A DNA stretch of 64,000 nt from Cryptosporangium arvum DSM 44712 (GCF_000585375.1 NZ_KK073874.1:7785913-7849912); one strand, 5' to 3'; positions 8,634 through 17,926 are shown, counted from the stretch's first letter. Notes: generated by a model from the sequence alone, not told the origin. Made by a program: numbers and translations.

Positions 8634-9313
8634 CGCCCGCGCCCGGACCGCGGCCCGGCGATCTCAGCTTCCTCGGCCGTATCCGAGCGCTCCTCGACCG
8701 GGCCCGCCTCGCCGGAGGCCACCCCGTCGGAGGCAACCTCGGCCGATCGCGCCCCGGCGGACTCGGCCCGGGCGGAGTCGGGCCGATCGGAGTCGGCTCG
8801 GGCGGAGTCGGGCCGATCGGAGTCGGCTCGGGCGGAGTCGGCTCGGAGGGAGTCGGCATCGGCCGGGTCGGCGTCTTCCGGGGCCGTGTCCGCGTCGGTC
8901 TTCCGTTCGTCCAGGTCCGCGGCCGACCCGGGCTCCAGGGCGGATTCCTCGGACTTCTCGGCGTCCCACGGGAACTCGAACGGCGGTTCCTCGTCCTCGT
9001 CACCCTCCGGCCGGCGGCCGTGCAGCTGGTCCTCGAGATCGATGATCCGCGCGTGCAGGAAGTCGAAATCGTCGGCGACCCGCTGGAAGATCTCGTCGAC
9101 CTGATCCATCCGGTAGCCGCGGATCGCGGTGTCGACCCGGAGCCCCTCCACGTCGACCCGCTCCAGCGGCCGGTCAGCGGGCAGGTCGAACGGCACGCCG
9201 TCCGGCCGGGGCGGCGTCAGCCCGCGATCACGACCGAGCGTGAACGCGGCCGCACCGAACACGATGCCGGACAGGACGAGCGCGGCCACGACGACGAGGA
9301 GGAAGCTTCCCAC
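8630..9313 (-). CDS. membrane-anchored DivIVA-domain protein with acidic repeat tail
   Basis: From GTG 9313 the protein begins with a transmembrane helix (GSFLLVVVAALVLSGIVFG), followed by a short DivIVA-type domain (RVDTAIRGYRMDQVDEIFQR and a coiled coil ending LEDQLHG). The tail of about 120 residues is rich in Asp, Ser, Ala and Glu. It contains tandem decapeptides of the type DSDRPDSARA. Mycobacterial Rv1209, in the same position next to folP2, has the same anchor-plus-DivIVA layout. DivIVA modules recognise curved membranes and organise polar growth, so a polar scaffold role is inferred. ATG 9346 would add 11 residues before the helix and is the alternative start. Confidence 0.72.
   Translation of the reverse strand: MGSFLLVVVAALVLSGIVFGAAAFTLGRDRGLTPPRPDGVPFDLPADRPLERVDVEGLRVDTAIRGYRMDQVDEIFQRVADDFDFLHARIIDLEDQLHGRRPEGDEDEEPPFEFPWDAEKSEESALEPGSAADLDERKTDADTAPEDADPADADSLRADSARADSDRPDSARADSDRPDSARAESAGARSAEVASDGVASGEAGPVEERSDTAEEAEIAGPRSGRGR
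8771..8830. repeat. two perfect 30-bp tandem repeats inside the DivIVA-like gene
   Basis: The 30-bp unit at 8771-8800 is repeated exactly at 8801-8830 and followed by about 10 more matching bases. It encodes decapeptides DSDRPDSARA in the disordered tail. Exact repeats of this kind can change copy number between strains. Confidence 0.8.
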
Positions 9314-9381
9314 CCCCGCATGGTGACACGTGCGCCACAGCGGCATGCGGCCGGACGCGAATCAGCGGGTAGGTTGAACCA

Positions 9382-10245
9382 ATGCCACTCAGGCTGGGCC
9401 GCCGGGTATTCGCCGACACCGACCTGCTGGTGATGGCCATCGTCAACCGCACGCCCGACTCGTTCTACGACCGCGGTGCGACGTTCAGCGACGAGGCCGC
9501 GCTCGCCGCCGTCGAGGTGGCGGTGCGTGACGGGGCGGACATCGTCGACATCGGCGGGGTGAAGGCCGGTCCCGGCGAAGCCGTGGACGCGGCCGAGGAG
9601 GCGCGCCGCACGGTGCCGCTGATCCGGGAGGTGCGCGCACGCCACCCGGAGCTGGTGATCAGCATCGACACCTGGCGCGCCGAGGTGGGCGCGGCGGCCG
9701 CGGAGGCCGGCGCCGACCTGCTCAACGACACCTGGTCGGGCGCCGACCCCGACCTCGCGGTCGTCGCGGCACGCACCGGGACCGGGCTGATCTGCACGCA
9801 CGCCGGTGGCCTCGCGCCCCGTTCACGCCCGCACCGCCCGAGCTTCCCCGACGTCGTCGGGGACGTGGTGAGCACGGTGACCCGCCTGGCCGAGCGGGCG
9901 GTCGAGGTGGGCGTGCGCACGGACGGCATCCTGATCGACCCGGCGCACGACTTCGGCAAGAACACCTGGCACTCGCTGACGTTGACCCGGGAGCTCGAGA
10001 AGCTCGTCGCGACCGGGTGGCCGGTACTGGTGGCGCTCTCCCGGAAGGATTTCGTCGGCGAGACGCTCGATCTCGGCGTGGACGAGCGGCTCGAGGGCAC
10101 GCTGGCGGCCACCTCGATCAGTGCCTGGCTCGGCGCGCGGGTGTTCCGCGCTCACGACGTCCGGGCGACCCGCCGCACGCTCGACATGGTCGCCTCGATC
10201 CGCGGCACCCGGGCGCCGGCCTTCACGCGTCGGGGCCTGGCGTGA
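9382..10245 (+). CDS. folP2: dihydropteroate synthase-like protein FolP2
   Basis: The 287-residue TIM-barrel protein has pterin-binding motifs MAIVNRTPDSFYDRG, VDIGGVKAGPGE, SIDTWR, LLNDTW and SRKDFVGE. The classical DIGGESTRPG loop of dihydropteroate synthase is replaced by DIGGVKAGPG, as in mycobacterial FolP2 (Rv1207), which is reported to lack ordinary synthase activity. The true role is therefore uncertain. It is divergent from the DivIVA-like gene. Its last 23 bp overlap the convergent LOG gene. Confidence 0.85.
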   Translation: MPLRLGRRVFADTDLLVMAIVNRTPDSFYDRGATFSDEAALAAVEVAVRDGADIVDIGGVKAGPGEAVDAAEEARRTVPLIREVRARHPELVISIDTWRAEVGAAAAEAGADLLNDTWSGADPDLAVVAARTGTGLICTHAGGLAPRSRPHRPSFPDVVGDVVSTVTRLAERAVEVGVRTDGILIDPAHDFGKNTWHSLTLTRELEKLVATGWPVLVALSRKDFVGETLDLGVDERLEGTLAATSISAWLGARVFRAHDVRATRRTLDMVASIRGTRAPAFTRRGLA

Positions 10246-10831
10246 TCCGCACGGGGGCGGACGGCCCGGCCTCCACCCGGGTGGAGTGCTCGAGACCGGC
10301 CTCGAGGGCGTCGAACGCGTCCGGGACCGAGTCGGCCACGGTGAGCAGGGCGAGCGCCTCGGTGCGGACGAACCCGCGCGCCGCCAGGTCGCGGAGCCAC
10401 TCCAGGAGCCCGTCGTAGAAGCCGCCGGTGTTGAGCAGGACGACCGGCTTGGCGTGCATGCCGAGCGAGCGCGACGTCCAGACCTCGAACACCTCTTCGA
10501 GCGTGCCGATGCCCCCGGGAAGGCCCAGGAACGCGTCCGCGCGGTCGTCCATCGCGGCTTTGCGCTCACGCATGCCGGTGGTCTTGATCAGCTCGTCGGA
10601 GTCGAAGTCGGCGATCTCGCGGCTGCTCAGCGCCTCGGGGATGACACCGACCGTGCGCGCTCCCCCGGCCCGGGCGGCGGCCGCCACCGCGCCCATCATC
10701 GAGACCCGGCCGCCGCCGGACACCAGCGAGTGGCCGCGGCGGGCGAGCTCGGCCCCGACCTCGGCGGCCAGCCCGACGAGCGTGGGGTCGATCGACGTCG
10801 AGGACGCGCAGTACACGCAGACGTTCGCCAT
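10223..10831 (-). CDS. LOG family protein (TIGR00730), shorter paralogue
   Basis: This 202-residue Rossmann-like protein carries the nucleotide-binding segment SGGGRVSMMG and the LOG signature GLPGGIGTLEEVFEVWT. LOG enzymes cleave cytokinin riboside monophosphates or related nucleotides to a base plus ribose 5-phosphate. ATG 10831 overlaps the stop of the preceding LOG gene as ATGA, so the two paralogues form an operon. The gene ends inside the convergent folP2. Confidence 0.85.
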   Translation of the reverse strand: MANVCVYCASSTSIDPTLVGLAAEVGAELARRGHSLVSGGGRVSMMGAVAAAARAGGARTVGVIPEALSSREIADFDSDELIKTTGMRERKAAMDDRADAFLGLPGGIGTLEEVFEVWTSRSLGMHAKPVVLLNTGGFYDGLLEWLRDLAARGFVRTEALALLTVADSVPDAFDALEAGLEHSTRVEAGPSAPVRITPGPDA

Positions 10832-11607
10832 CAGGCTTCCACCGGCGCGTCGTCGATGCCGGTCGCCTGGTGGGCCGAGAGCGCCTCGGCCGAGGTCACG
10901 GCGGCGACGGCCTCGTCGATGTCGTCGGTGAGCTGGATCAGCTCCAGGTCCTGCTCGGAGATCTTGCCGTCGGCGAGCATGGTCCGGCGCAGCCAGTCGA
11001 CCAGGCCGCCCCAGTACTCGGTACCGATCAGGACGACCGGGAAGCGCGTCACCTTGCGGGTCTGCACGAGCGTGAGCGCCTCGAACAGCTCGTCGAGCGT
11101 GCCGAACCCGCCGGGGAGCACGCAGAACGCCGCGGCGTACTTCACGAACATGGTCTTGCGGGCGAAGAAGTAGCGGAAGTCGACGCCGACGTCGACCCAC
11201 CGGTTGAGCCCCTGCTCGAACGGGAGCTCGATGCCCAGCCCCACGCTGACGCCGCCGGCCTCGCTCGCGCCCTTGTTCGCGGCCTCCATCGTGCCGGGGC
11301 CGCCGCCGGTGATCACCGCGAACCCGGCCTCGACGAGGGCCCGGCCGAGCCGCTCGGCGCGCTGGTACTCGGGGTGGTCGACCGGCGTGCGGGCGGAACC
11401 GAACACGCTGACCGCCGGACCGAGCTCGGCGAGCGCGCCGAAGCCCTCGACGAACTCGCTCTGGATCCGCAGGACACGCCAGGTGTCGGTATGGATGAAA
11501 TCCGCGCGTCCACTTTTGTTGTCGAGCAGCCGCTGATCAGTGGTACTAGTCGGTACCTGCGATCGGCGAAGCGTGACGGGACCCCGCTGTTGCTCGGGAC
11601 TACTCAT
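10831..11607 (-). CDS. LOG family protein (TIGR00730), longer paralogue
   Basis: The 258-residue protein has a 60-residue N-terminal extension before the LOG core. The core shows VSVFGSARTPVDHPEY, VITGGGPGTMEAANKG and VLPGGFGTLDELFEALT. The two Arg/Glu-containing motifs needed for nucleotide N-glycosidic cleavage are present. ATG 11607 was chosen because upstream residues are non-homologous and Arg/Ser-rich. It sits between dapE and its own shorter paralogue on the same strand, at the position of Rv1205 in mycobacteria. Confidence 0.83.
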   Translation of the reverse strand: MSSPEQQRGPVTLRRSQVPTSTTDQRLLDNKSGRADFIHTDTWRVLRIQSEFVEGFGALAELGPAVSVFGSARTPVDHPEYQRAERLGRALVEAGFAVITGGGPGTMEAANKGASEAGGVSVGLGIELPFEQGLNRWVDVGVDFRYFFARKTMFVKYAAAFCVLPGGFGTLDELFEALTLVQTRKVTRFPVVLIGTEYWGGLVDWLRRTMLADGKISEQDLELIQLTDDIDEAVAAVTSAEALSAHQATGIDDAPVEA

Positions 11608-11638
11608 GGTGGCCACGGTATCCCGACGACGGCAAACG

Positions 11639-12700
11639 CTAGTCAGCGACGAGGTAGCGGCGAAGTGCCTCCACGGCTTCGGTGATCTTTCGGGTGTCGA
11701 CGTACTCACCGGCCTGATGGGCCAGGTTCGGGTCACCCGGCCCGAAATTCACCGCGGGGATGCCGAGCGACGCGAACCGGGCGACGTCGGTCCAGCCCAG
11801 CTTCGCCTGCACCGGCGCGTCCAGCTTGCTGACGAAGTTCGCCGCGGCCGGCGCGCTCAGCCCGGGGAGGGCACCCGGCGCGGAGTCGGTGACCTCCACG
11901 TCGTAACCGGCGAACACCTCGCGGACGTGCGCCTCGGCCTGGGCCTCGCTGCGGTCGGGGGCGAACCGGAAGTTGACCGTGACGTCGCAGCGATCGGGGA
12001 TGACGTTGCCCGCCACCCCGCCGCTGACCGCCACCGCGTTCAGCCCCTCGCGGTAGACGCAGCCGTCGATGTCGACCTCACGCGCCTCGTACGCGGTGAG
12101 CGTGTCGAGGATCGCCGCGGCGGCGTGGATCGCGTTCACGCCGTGCCAGCTGCGGGCGGAGTGCGCGCGCTTGCCGTGGGTGGTGACCTTCGCCCGCAGC
12201 GTGCCCTGGCAGCCGCCCTCGACCGTGCCGCCGGTGGGCTCGAGCAGCACCGCGAAGTCGGCGGCCAGCCAGTCGGGGTGGTTGCGGCTGACCCGCAGCA
12301 ACCCGTTCTTCGCCGCCTCGACCTCCTCGTTGTCGTAGAGGACGAGCGTGAGGTCGTGCGCGGGCCGCTCGATCGTGGCCGCCAGGTGGAGCAGGACCGC
12401 GTCACCGCTCTTCATGTCCGAGGTGCCGCAGCCGTAGAGCAGGTCACCGTCGCGCCGCGAGGGCACGTTGTCGACGATCGGCACCGTGTCGAGGTGACCG
12501 GCGAGCACGACCCGGTGCGGCCGGCCGAGGTTCGTCCGGGCGACGACCGTGTCGCCGTCGCGGGTGACCTCGTACTGCTTCAGGCCCTCCAGGGCGCGGA
12601 ACACCTCGTCGGCCAGCGGCGCCTCGGTTCCGGAGACCGAGGGGAAATCGACCAGGGCAGCGGTGAGAGCGACCGGGTCGCCCGCGAGGTCCAACGTCAC
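11639..12700 (-). CDS. dapE: succinyl-diaminopimelate desuccinylase
   Basis: DapE hydrolyses N-succinyl-LL-diaminopimelate in lysine and peptidoglycan precursor synthesis. The 353-residue M20 peptidase-like enzyme shows the metal motif [10 protein letters not shown], the second metal site [10 protein letters not shown], the catalytic pair DNEEVE, and the dimerisation-domain segment [19 protein letters not shown] 12700 is the start supported by family length. The gene is divergent from dapD with only 33 bp between start codons, so their promoters must overlap. Confidence 0.93.
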   Translation of the reverse strand: MTLDLAGDPVALTAALVDFPSVSGTEAPLADEVFRALEGLKQYEVTRDGDTVVARTNLGRPHRVVLAGHLDTVPIVDNVPSRRDGDLLYGCGTSDMKSGDAVLLHLAATIERPAHDLTLVLYDNEEVEAAKNGLLRVSRNHPDWLAADFAVLLEPTGGTVEGGCQGTLRAKVTTHGKRAHSARSWHGVNAIHAAAAILDTLTAYEAREVDIDGCVYREGLNAVAVSGGVAGNVIPDRCDVTVNFRFAPDRSEAQAEAHVREVFAGYDVEVTDSAPGALPGLSAPAAANFVSKLDAPVQAKLGWTDVARFASLGIPAVNFGPGDPNLAHQAGEYVDTRKITEAVEALRRYLVAD

Positions 12701-12733
12701 GGCCCGACAGTAACGCTCGCTAGGCTGGACGCC

Positions 12734-13705
12734 GTGAGCATCTGGGGAGTGGGCCTGGCGACCGAGTACGCCGGACAGATTCTGGACGTGTGGTTCCCCA
12801 CCGGGAAGTTGGGTGTGGGCGAAGCCGGGGTACCAGGACTTTCGCCCGGCGTCGCGCGGCTGGACAAGGCTCAGGGAGAGACCGCGCTCGGTTCGGAACT
12901 GGCGAGCGCGGTTGGGCCGGACCCGCTGCGCGGCGTCGAGGTCTCCGCGGTCTCGGTCGTCACCGACCTGGACGCCGCTCCGGCCGGAGCCGCCGACGTC
13001 TACCTGCGCCTGCACCTGCTCTCGCACCGGCTGGTCAAGCCGCACGGGGTGAACCTGGACGGCATCTTCGGGCACCTGGCCAACGTGGCCTGGACGAACC
13101 ACGGCCCGGTGCTGGCGACCGAGGTGGAGTCCGTGCGGGCCCGGGCCAGGGCGTCGCGCAGCCACTTCGAGGTGTACGGCGTCGACAAGTTCCCGCGGAT
13201 GACCGACTACGTCGTGCCGTCCGGCGTCCGCATCGCCGACGCCGACCGGGTGCGTCTCGGCGCGCACCTCGCGTCCGGCACCACGGTGATGCACGAGGGC
13301 TTCGTGAACTTCAACGCCGGCACGCTCGGCAACTCGATGGTCGAGGGCCGGATCTCGGCGGGTGTCGTCGTGGGCGACGGCTCCGACGTCGGTGGGGGCG
13401 CGTCGATCATGGGCACGCTCTCCGGCGGCGGCACGACCGTGATCTCGATCGGCGAGCGGTGCCTGCTCGGCGCCAACTCCGGGCTGGGCATCCCGCTGGG
13501 CGACGACTCGGTCGTGGAGGCGGGCACGTACGTCACGGCGGGTTCCAAGATCGCGCTGCCCGACGGGTCGGTCGTGAAGGCGGCCGAGCTCGCCGGGGCG
13601 GACGGGGTGCTGTTCCGCCGTAACTCGGTGACCGGGGCCCTGGAGGCCGTGCCGCGCGCGGGCCGCTCCTGGGGCGGGCTCAACGAGGCCCTGCACGCCA
13701 ACTAG
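12734..13705 (+). CDS. dapD: tetrahydrodipicolinate N-succinyltransferase
   Basis: DapD transfers succinyl from succinyl-CoA to tetrahydrodipicolinate in the lysine pathway. The 323-residue protein has the actinobacterial form: an N-terminal domain with [16 protein letters not shown], then a left-handed beta-helix of hexapeptide repeats ([40 protein letters not shown]). GTG 12734 is the start by family length. It is convergent with dapC across a long hairpin. Confidence 0.94.
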   Translation: MSIWGVGLATEYAGQILDVWFPTGKLGVGEAGVPGLSPGVARLDKAQGETALGSELASAVGPDPLRGVEVSAVSVVTDLDAAPAGAADVYLRLHLLSHRLVKPHGVNLDGIFGHLANVAWTNHGPVLATEVESVRARARASRSHFEVYGVDKFPRMTDYVVPSGVRIADADRVRLGAHLASGTTVMHEGFVNFNAGTLGNSMVEGRISAGVVVGDGSDVGGGASIMGTLSGGGTTVISIGERCLLGANSGLGIPLGDDSVVEAGTYVTAGSKIALPDGSVVKAAELAGADGVLFRRNSVTGALEAVPRAGRSWGGLNEALHAN

Positions 13706-13717
13706 TTCCCCGGGGTC

Positions 13718-13768
13718 ACGACGGTTTGCGGGCCCACCCCGGCCGGGGTGGGCCCGCAAACCCGTCGT
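13718..13768. terminator. bidirectional hairpin terminator between dapD and dapC
   Basis: ACGACGG plus TTTGCGGGCCCACCCC (13718-13740) pairs with GGGGTGGGCCCGCAAA plus CCGTCGT (13745-13768). This gives a 23-bp stem with one bulged C at 13761 and a GGCC loop. It lies 13 bp after the dapD stop and 9 bp after the dapC stop on the other strand, so it can end transcription from both. There is no U-tract on either side. Confidence 0.8.
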
Positions 13769-13776
13769 AGCTTCGG

Positions 13777-14862
13777 TTACTCGCTCAGCCGCTTCACGGC
13801 GGCGGACACCCGCTCGTCCGTGGCGGTGAGCGCCACCCGCACGTGCTTCGCACCCTCCGGTCCGTAGAAGGCCCCGGGCGCGACCAGGATCCCCCGGTCC
13901 GCGAGCCATCCCACGGTGTCCCAGCAGGGCTCGTCCCGGGTGGCCCACAGGTACAGCCCGGCCTCGGAATGCTCGATGCGGAACCCGGCGCCCACCAGCG
14001 CCTCGCGCAACACCACTCGCCGCCGCTCGTACCGTTCACGCTGTTCACGCACGTGCGACGTGTCCCCCAGTGCCGCCGCCATCGCGGCCTGCACCGGCTC
14101 CGGGACGATCATCCCGGCGTGCTTGCGCACCGCGAGGAGCTCACCGACGATCGCCGGGTCACCGGCGACGAAGCCGGCCCGGTACCCGGCGAGGTTCGAG
14201 CGCTTCGACAGCGAGTGCACCGCGAGCAGACCGGTGACGTTCCCGTCCGACACCTCGTCGGACAGGATCGAGACCGGCTCGACGTCCCAGCCGAGCTCCA
14301 GGTAGCACTCGTCGGAGATCACGACCGTGCCGCGTTCCCGGGCCCAGGCCACCACCTTGCGCAGGTGCGGCACGCCGAGCACGCGCCCGGTCGGGTTCGA
14401 CGGGGAGTTCACCCAGATCGCGGCGGTCTTCGCCGGCCCGGACGCGACCGTGGCGTCCGACCGCACCCCGGTGGCCCCGGCGAGCCGGATGCCGACGTCG
14501 TAGGTCGGGTAGGCCAGGGACGGGAACTGCACGGTGTCGGACGCGCCCAGACCGAGCAGCGTCGGCAACCAGGCGACGAGCTCCTTGGAGCCGATCGTGG
14601 GCAGCACACCCACCGGCGCCGACGCACCGAGCCGCTCGCGGACCCAGGTGGTGATCGCGTCACGCAGGATCGGGGTGCCCGCCGTCAGCGGGTACCCCGG
14701 CGCGTCCGCGGCGGCGATCAGCGCGTCCCGCACCACAGCGGGCGTCGGGTCGACCGGCGTGCCGACGGACAGGTCGACGATGCCGTCGGCGTGCTCCCGT
14801 GCCCGCTTCCCGTAGGGCGCGAGCGTGTCCCACGGGAAGTCGGGCAACGACGCCGAGATCAG
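13777..14862 (-). CDS. dapC: succinyldiaminopimelate transaminase, probable CTG start
   Basis: DapC is a PLP-dependent class I aminotransferase of the succinylase lysine pathway. Motifs include [32 protein letters not shown], the conserved SDECYLEL and the Schiff-base lysine segment [15 protein letters not shown]. The start needs care. The only ATG/GTG/TTG option is TTG 14847, with no ribosome site. CTG 14862 has AGGAAGG ending six nucleotides upstream, overlaps the ferredoxin stop as CTGA, and yields [17 protein letters not shown], matching the mycobacterial N-terminus MSASLP-FPWDTLA. I therefore start at 14862. Confidence 0.88.
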   Translation of the reverse strand: MISASLPDFPWDTLAPYGKRAREHADGIVDLSVGTPVDPTPAVVRDALIAAADAPGYPLTAGTPILRDAITTWVRERLGASAPVGVLPTIGSKELVAWLPTLLGLGASDTVQFPSLAYPTYDVGIRLAGATGVRSDATVASGPAKTAAIWVNSPSNPTGRVLGVPHLRKVVAWARERGTVVISDECYLELGWDVEPVSILSDEVSDGNVTGLLAVHSLSKRSNLAGYRAGFVAGDPAIVGELLAVRKHAGMIVPEPVQAAMAAALGDTSHVREQRERYERRRVVLREALVGAGFRIEHSEAGLYLWATRDEPCWDTVGWLADRGILVAPGAFYGPEGAKHVRVALTATDERVSAAVKRLSE

Positions 14863-15185
14863 TGCTCACCTTCCTGCGGCGGGAGCGCGGCCACCAGCGG
14901 AGCGTCGTGCTTGATCAGCCCGAGCTTGGACGCACCACCCGGCGAACCGATCTCGTCGAAGAAGACGACGTTGGCGTTGTAGTACTCGCGCCATTCTTCC
15001 TTCACGTCGTCCTCGTAGAAGATCGCCTCGACCGGGCACACCGGTTCGCAGGCGCCACAGTCGACGCACTCGTCGGGGTGGATGTACAGCATCCGCTCCC
15101 CCTCGTAGATGCAGTCGACGGGGCACTCCTCGATGCACGCCTTGTCCTTGACATCGACACAGGGCTCGGCGATGACGTACGTCAC
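14859..15185 (-). CDS. fdxA: seven-iron ferredoxin (FdxA/FdxC type)
   Basis: The 108-residue ferredoxin begins TYVIAEPCVDVKDKACIEEC. It carries one 3Fe-4S and one 4Fe-4S binding set: the early CIEECPVDC and CVDCGACEPVCPVEA. GTG 15185 has GGAAGGAC nine nucleotides upstream. It is a soluble low-potential electron carrier; partners may include cytochromes P450. The gene directly precedes dapC, as fdxC (Rv1177) does in mycobacteria. Confidence 0.93.
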   Translation of the reverse strand: MTYVIAEPCVDVKDKACIEECPVDCIYEGERMLYIHPDECVDCGACEPVCPVEAIFYEDDVKEEWREYYNANVVFFDEIGSPGGASKLGLIKHDAPLVAALPPQEGEH

Positions 15186-15298
15186 GTAGATAGTCCTTCC
15201 AGGCGCGGTAGCGGCTTCGCCTTCGGATGGTGGGAAACGGGCCGCCTTAGCGGTATCTAGTATCGCTGGCTGCAGATCTCGATGCAGAGGCGGGTCAG

Positions 15299-16243
15299 AT
15301 GTCACTCCACCCGACGGACGTCGGTCACCGGGTCGTGGTACGGAGGGTTCTCACCGGCCCTGACGCCGAACGACCGCAGTTCAGCGACGTTCTCGGCGAG
15401 CTTATCGAGTTGAGCGCGGAACGCCAGCGAGTGGTGGTGAGAACGCCCACCGGAGAGGTAGTGATTTCCGTCGCTGAGATCGTGGCGGCCAAACGCATCC
15501 CGCCCCGGCGGGTCAAGGATCTGGAGCTCGAGCGCATCGCCGCGCTGGGCTGGCGCGGGCTGGACACCGATCAGATCGGCGGCTGGCACCTGCGCGCGGC
15601 CGGCGGCTGGACCGGCCGGGCGAACTCGGTGCTCCCGCTCGGCGACCCCGGGGTGTCGCTCGACGACGCGCTCGCGCAGGTGAAGGCCTGGTACGCCGAA
15701 CGCGGCCTGCCGCCGCTGTTCCAGCTCCCGCTGCCGGCCGGTAGCCGGCTCAAGCAGGCGCTGGAGGACCGCGGCTGGCGCGACCAACGCGGTGCGCTCG
15801 TGCTCACCGCGGAGATCGCGGCCCTCCGGCTCCCGGCGAGAGACCTGCCCCCGGTGACGATCACCGGCGAGCCCGACCCCGACTGGCTCGCCACGTACCA
15901 CTACCGCGGCAGCGCGCTGCCCGACGTCGCCCTCGCGGTTCTGACGAACGCCGACGCTCCCGGCTTCGCGGCCGTCCGGTCGGACGGCAGACCGATCGCG
16001 ATCTGCCGCCTCACCGTCGACGAGGGGTGGGTCGGCGTCACGGCGGTCGAGGTCGACCCCGCCCACCGGCGGCGCGGCCTGGCGACGCACCTGCTCGCGG
16101 GCGCCGTCGACTGGGCCGCCGGGAAGGGCGCGCGCCACGTCTACCTGCAAACCGAGCCGGAGAACACGGTCGCCCGCGCGATGTACGAGAAGCTCGGCTT
16201 CGAGCTGCACCACGTGTACCGGTACTACGGCCTAGCGGCCTAG
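15299..16243 (+). CDS. GNAT acetyltransferase, cg3035/Rv0428c type
   Basis: The 314-residue protein has an N-terminal beta-rich domain (VGHRVVVRRVL, FSDVLGELIEL, VISVAEIVAAKRIPPRR) and a C-terminal GNAT domain with the acetyl-CoA motif VEVDPAHRRRGLATHLL and ENTVARAMYEKLGF. This two-domain layout fits the actinobacterial cg3035/Rv0428c family. One corynebacterial member was proposed as an N-acetylglutamate synthase. The substrate here is unproven. It is divergent from fdxA. Confidence 0.72.
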   Translation: MSLHPTDVGHRVVVRRVLTGPDAERPQFSDVLGELIELSAERQRVVVRTPTGEVVISVAEIVAAKRIPPRRVKDLELERIAALGWRGLDTDQIGGWHLRAAGGWTGRANSVLPLGDPGVSLDDALAQVKAWYAERGLPPLFQLPLPAGSRLKQALEDRGWRDQRGALVLTAEIAALRLPARDLPPVTITGEPDPDWLATYHYRGSALPDVALAVLTNADAPGFAAVRSDGRPIAICRLTVDEGWVGVTAVEVDPAHRRRGLATHLLAGAVDWAAGKGARHVYLQTEPENTVARAMYEKLGFELHHVYRYYGLAA

Positions 16244-16695
16244 CGGCGCCGGGGCTTCTGGGCCGCGTACGCGCCCCACGCGCGGCTCTTCGGGTCGAGC
16301 CCGAACGCCACCGCGAGCAGCGTGCCGATCGCCGCCCCGATCAGCAGCACGCCGAGGCAGACCAGCAGCTGGAGCAGCCACTGGGTGGCCCCGGAGCCGA
16401 ACGGCGTCGCGCCGGAGACGAACGGGCCGACCAGCGTCACCAGCAGCGCCGAGATCACCAGGTCGAAGAACAGGTCACCGGCGGTGACGCCCCACAGGAA
16501 GCGGCGCGCGGTGAGGAAGCCCGCGACCGCGATCACGACGCCCATCGCGGCCAGCGACACCAACGCGGTCGTGAGTTCGACGTCCTCGCTGGTGCCGTTC
16601 GCGAGGCGCAGCACGAGCCGCGCGCCGAAGTTCACCACGACCAGCACCGCGACGACGACGCCGACCCGGGCCCACCTGTTCTGCATTCGCGACAC
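16240..16695 (-). CDS. small integral membrane protein
   Basis: The 151-residue protein has four hydrophobic segments (about residues 11-30, 42-64, 72-95, 105-128) and a basic C-terminus ending QKPRRR. I recognise no family. It follows mshB and another membrane protein at single-nucleotide spacing, so it probably belongs to the mshB operon. GTG 16695 is the start; ATG 16686 is possible. It overlaps the convergent GNAT gene by 4 nt. Confidence 0.65.
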   Translation of the reverse strand: MSRMQNRWARVGVVVAVLVVVNFGARLVLRLANGTSEDVELTTALVSLAAMGVVIAVAGFLTARRFLWGVTAGDLFFDLVISALLVTLVGPFVSGATPFGSGATQWLLQLLVCLGVLLIGAAIGTLLAVAFGLDPKSRAWGAYAAQKPRRR

Positions 16696-16696
16696 G

Positions 16697-17077
16697 TTAG
16701 GGCACCGCGTTCCCCGGTGACCTGGGAATTACCACGGTCACAGCCAACGTGAGGACGATCGTCAGCATCCCGATGAGCAGGACGCCGTAGCCGACCCAGT
16801 CGCCCTGGACGATCAGGTCGCCCTCGGACGTGCGGGTGGAGAGCGGGAAGATCGTCAGGAACCAGGCCACGGCCGGGATGATCGTGGCGCCGCCGTGCCC
16901 GGAGCCGTACCGGGTGACCGACAGCCCGAGCACGATGCCGACGACGACGATCACCCAGCTGATCGGGATCGGGGTCGACCCGATCCGGAACGGGGTGAGG
17001 AACGCGGCGATCAGCTCGGTCGTCACGACCAGGAGCGTGCCCACCAGCACCGAGGCGATACGCAGCGGCCACTCCAT
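16697..17077 (-). CDS. small membrane protein next to mshB
   Basis: The 126-residue protein has four hydrophobic segments (about residues 6-28, 38-56, 66-80, 98-118) and few charged residues. ATG 17077 immediately follows the mshB stop codon. A small membrane protein in this position next to mshB also occurs in mycobacteria (Rv1171). Function is unknown. Confidence 0.7.
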   Translation of the reverse strand: MEWPLRIASVLVGTLLVVTTELIAAFLTPFRIGSTPIPISWVIVVVGIVLGLSVTRYGSGHGGATIIPAVAWFLTIFPLSTRTSEGDLIVQGDWVGYGVLLIGMLTIVLTLAVTVVIPRSPGNAVP

Positions 17078-17926
17078 CTACAGCCCCGCGAACAGGTCGT
17101 CTTCGAGCCCCGCGCCGCCGCTCTCGCCGACCGCGCGGATGTAGTACTCGACGCCCACCGGCTCCACCCCGAGGTTCTCGGCGAGCGCGTGCAGCCACGT
17201 CCCCGGGTCGACCTGGGTGGCGTGCGCGCGCATCGCGGCCTGCTTGGCCAGGGCGAACGCCGACCCGTCGATCCGCGCGCCGAGCTTCTCGTCGGGGGTG
17301 ACGAACGGCAGCGCGTCGACGTCGCGTTCGCCGGCGAACGGGTTCTCGGCCGACGTGGCGAACGTCTCGATGCCGCGGGCGAGCAACGACCGGGGCTCGC
17401 TGGGGTAGTAGACCTTGGCCACCCGCCAGGAGTCGGCCGCCAGCTCGATCGCGCGCATCGTCACCCGGTGGGCCTGGATGTGGTCCGGGTGCCCGTAGAG
17501 CCCTTCCGGGTCGTAGGTGACGACGACCTGCGGCTGGACCTCCCGGATGACGTCGGCCAGCCATGCGGCGGCGTCCTCGACCGGGGCCCGCCAGAACGCC
17601 CGCGGGTGGTCGTTCTGCGGCGTGGCGATCATCCCGCTGTCGCGGTACCGGCCGGTGCCGCCGAGGAACCGCTGGTCGGTGACGCCGAGCGCCTTGAGAG
17701 CGACGTCCAGCTCGCCGATCCGGTACCCGCCGAGCTGGTCGGCCTGGTCGGCGGCGAGCCCCGCCAGCGCGGGCACCAGTATCTCGCCCTCCTCGCCGAG
17801 CGTGCAGGTGACGAGCGTGACGTGCGCACCTTCGGCCGCGTACCGGGCCATCGTGGCGCCGGTGGTGATCGTCTCGTCGTCGGGATGCGCGTGCACGAGG
17901 AGAAGTCGTCGGGCGGGCAGGCTCAT
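17078..17926 (-). CDS. mshB: mycothiol biosynthesis GlcNAc-Ins deacetylase
   Basis: MshB deacetylates GlcNAc-inositol, the second step of mycothiol synthesis; mycothiol is the main low-molecular-weight thiol of actinobacteria. The 282-residue LmbE-type metalloenzyme has the zinc/catalytic motif [14 protein letters not shown] at residue 11, [20 protein letters not shown] carrying the third zinc His, and the C-terminal [22 protein letters not shown] 17926 starts the family-conserved N-terminus. It is divergent from the S9 peptidase gene across 30 bp. Confidence 0.93.
   Translation of the reverse strand: MSLPARRLLLVHAHPDDETITTGATMARYAAEGAHVTLVTCTLGEEGEILVPALAGLAADQADQLGGYRIGELDVALKALGVTDQRFLGGTGRYRDSGMIATPQNDHPRAFWRAPVEDAAAWLADVIREVQPQVVVTYDPEGLYGHPDHIQAHRVTMRAIELAADSWRVAKVYYPSEPRSLLARGIETFATSAENPFAGERDVDALPFVTPDEKLGARIDGSAFALAKQAAMRAHATQVDPGTWLHALAENLGVEPVGVEYYIRAVGESGGAGLEDDLFAGL

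Noticed and set aside
12701-13948. Upstream extension of the dapE frame over the whole dapD gene
   Set aside because: The extension is antisense to dapD and non-homologous; the DapE family start at GTG 12700 gives normal length.
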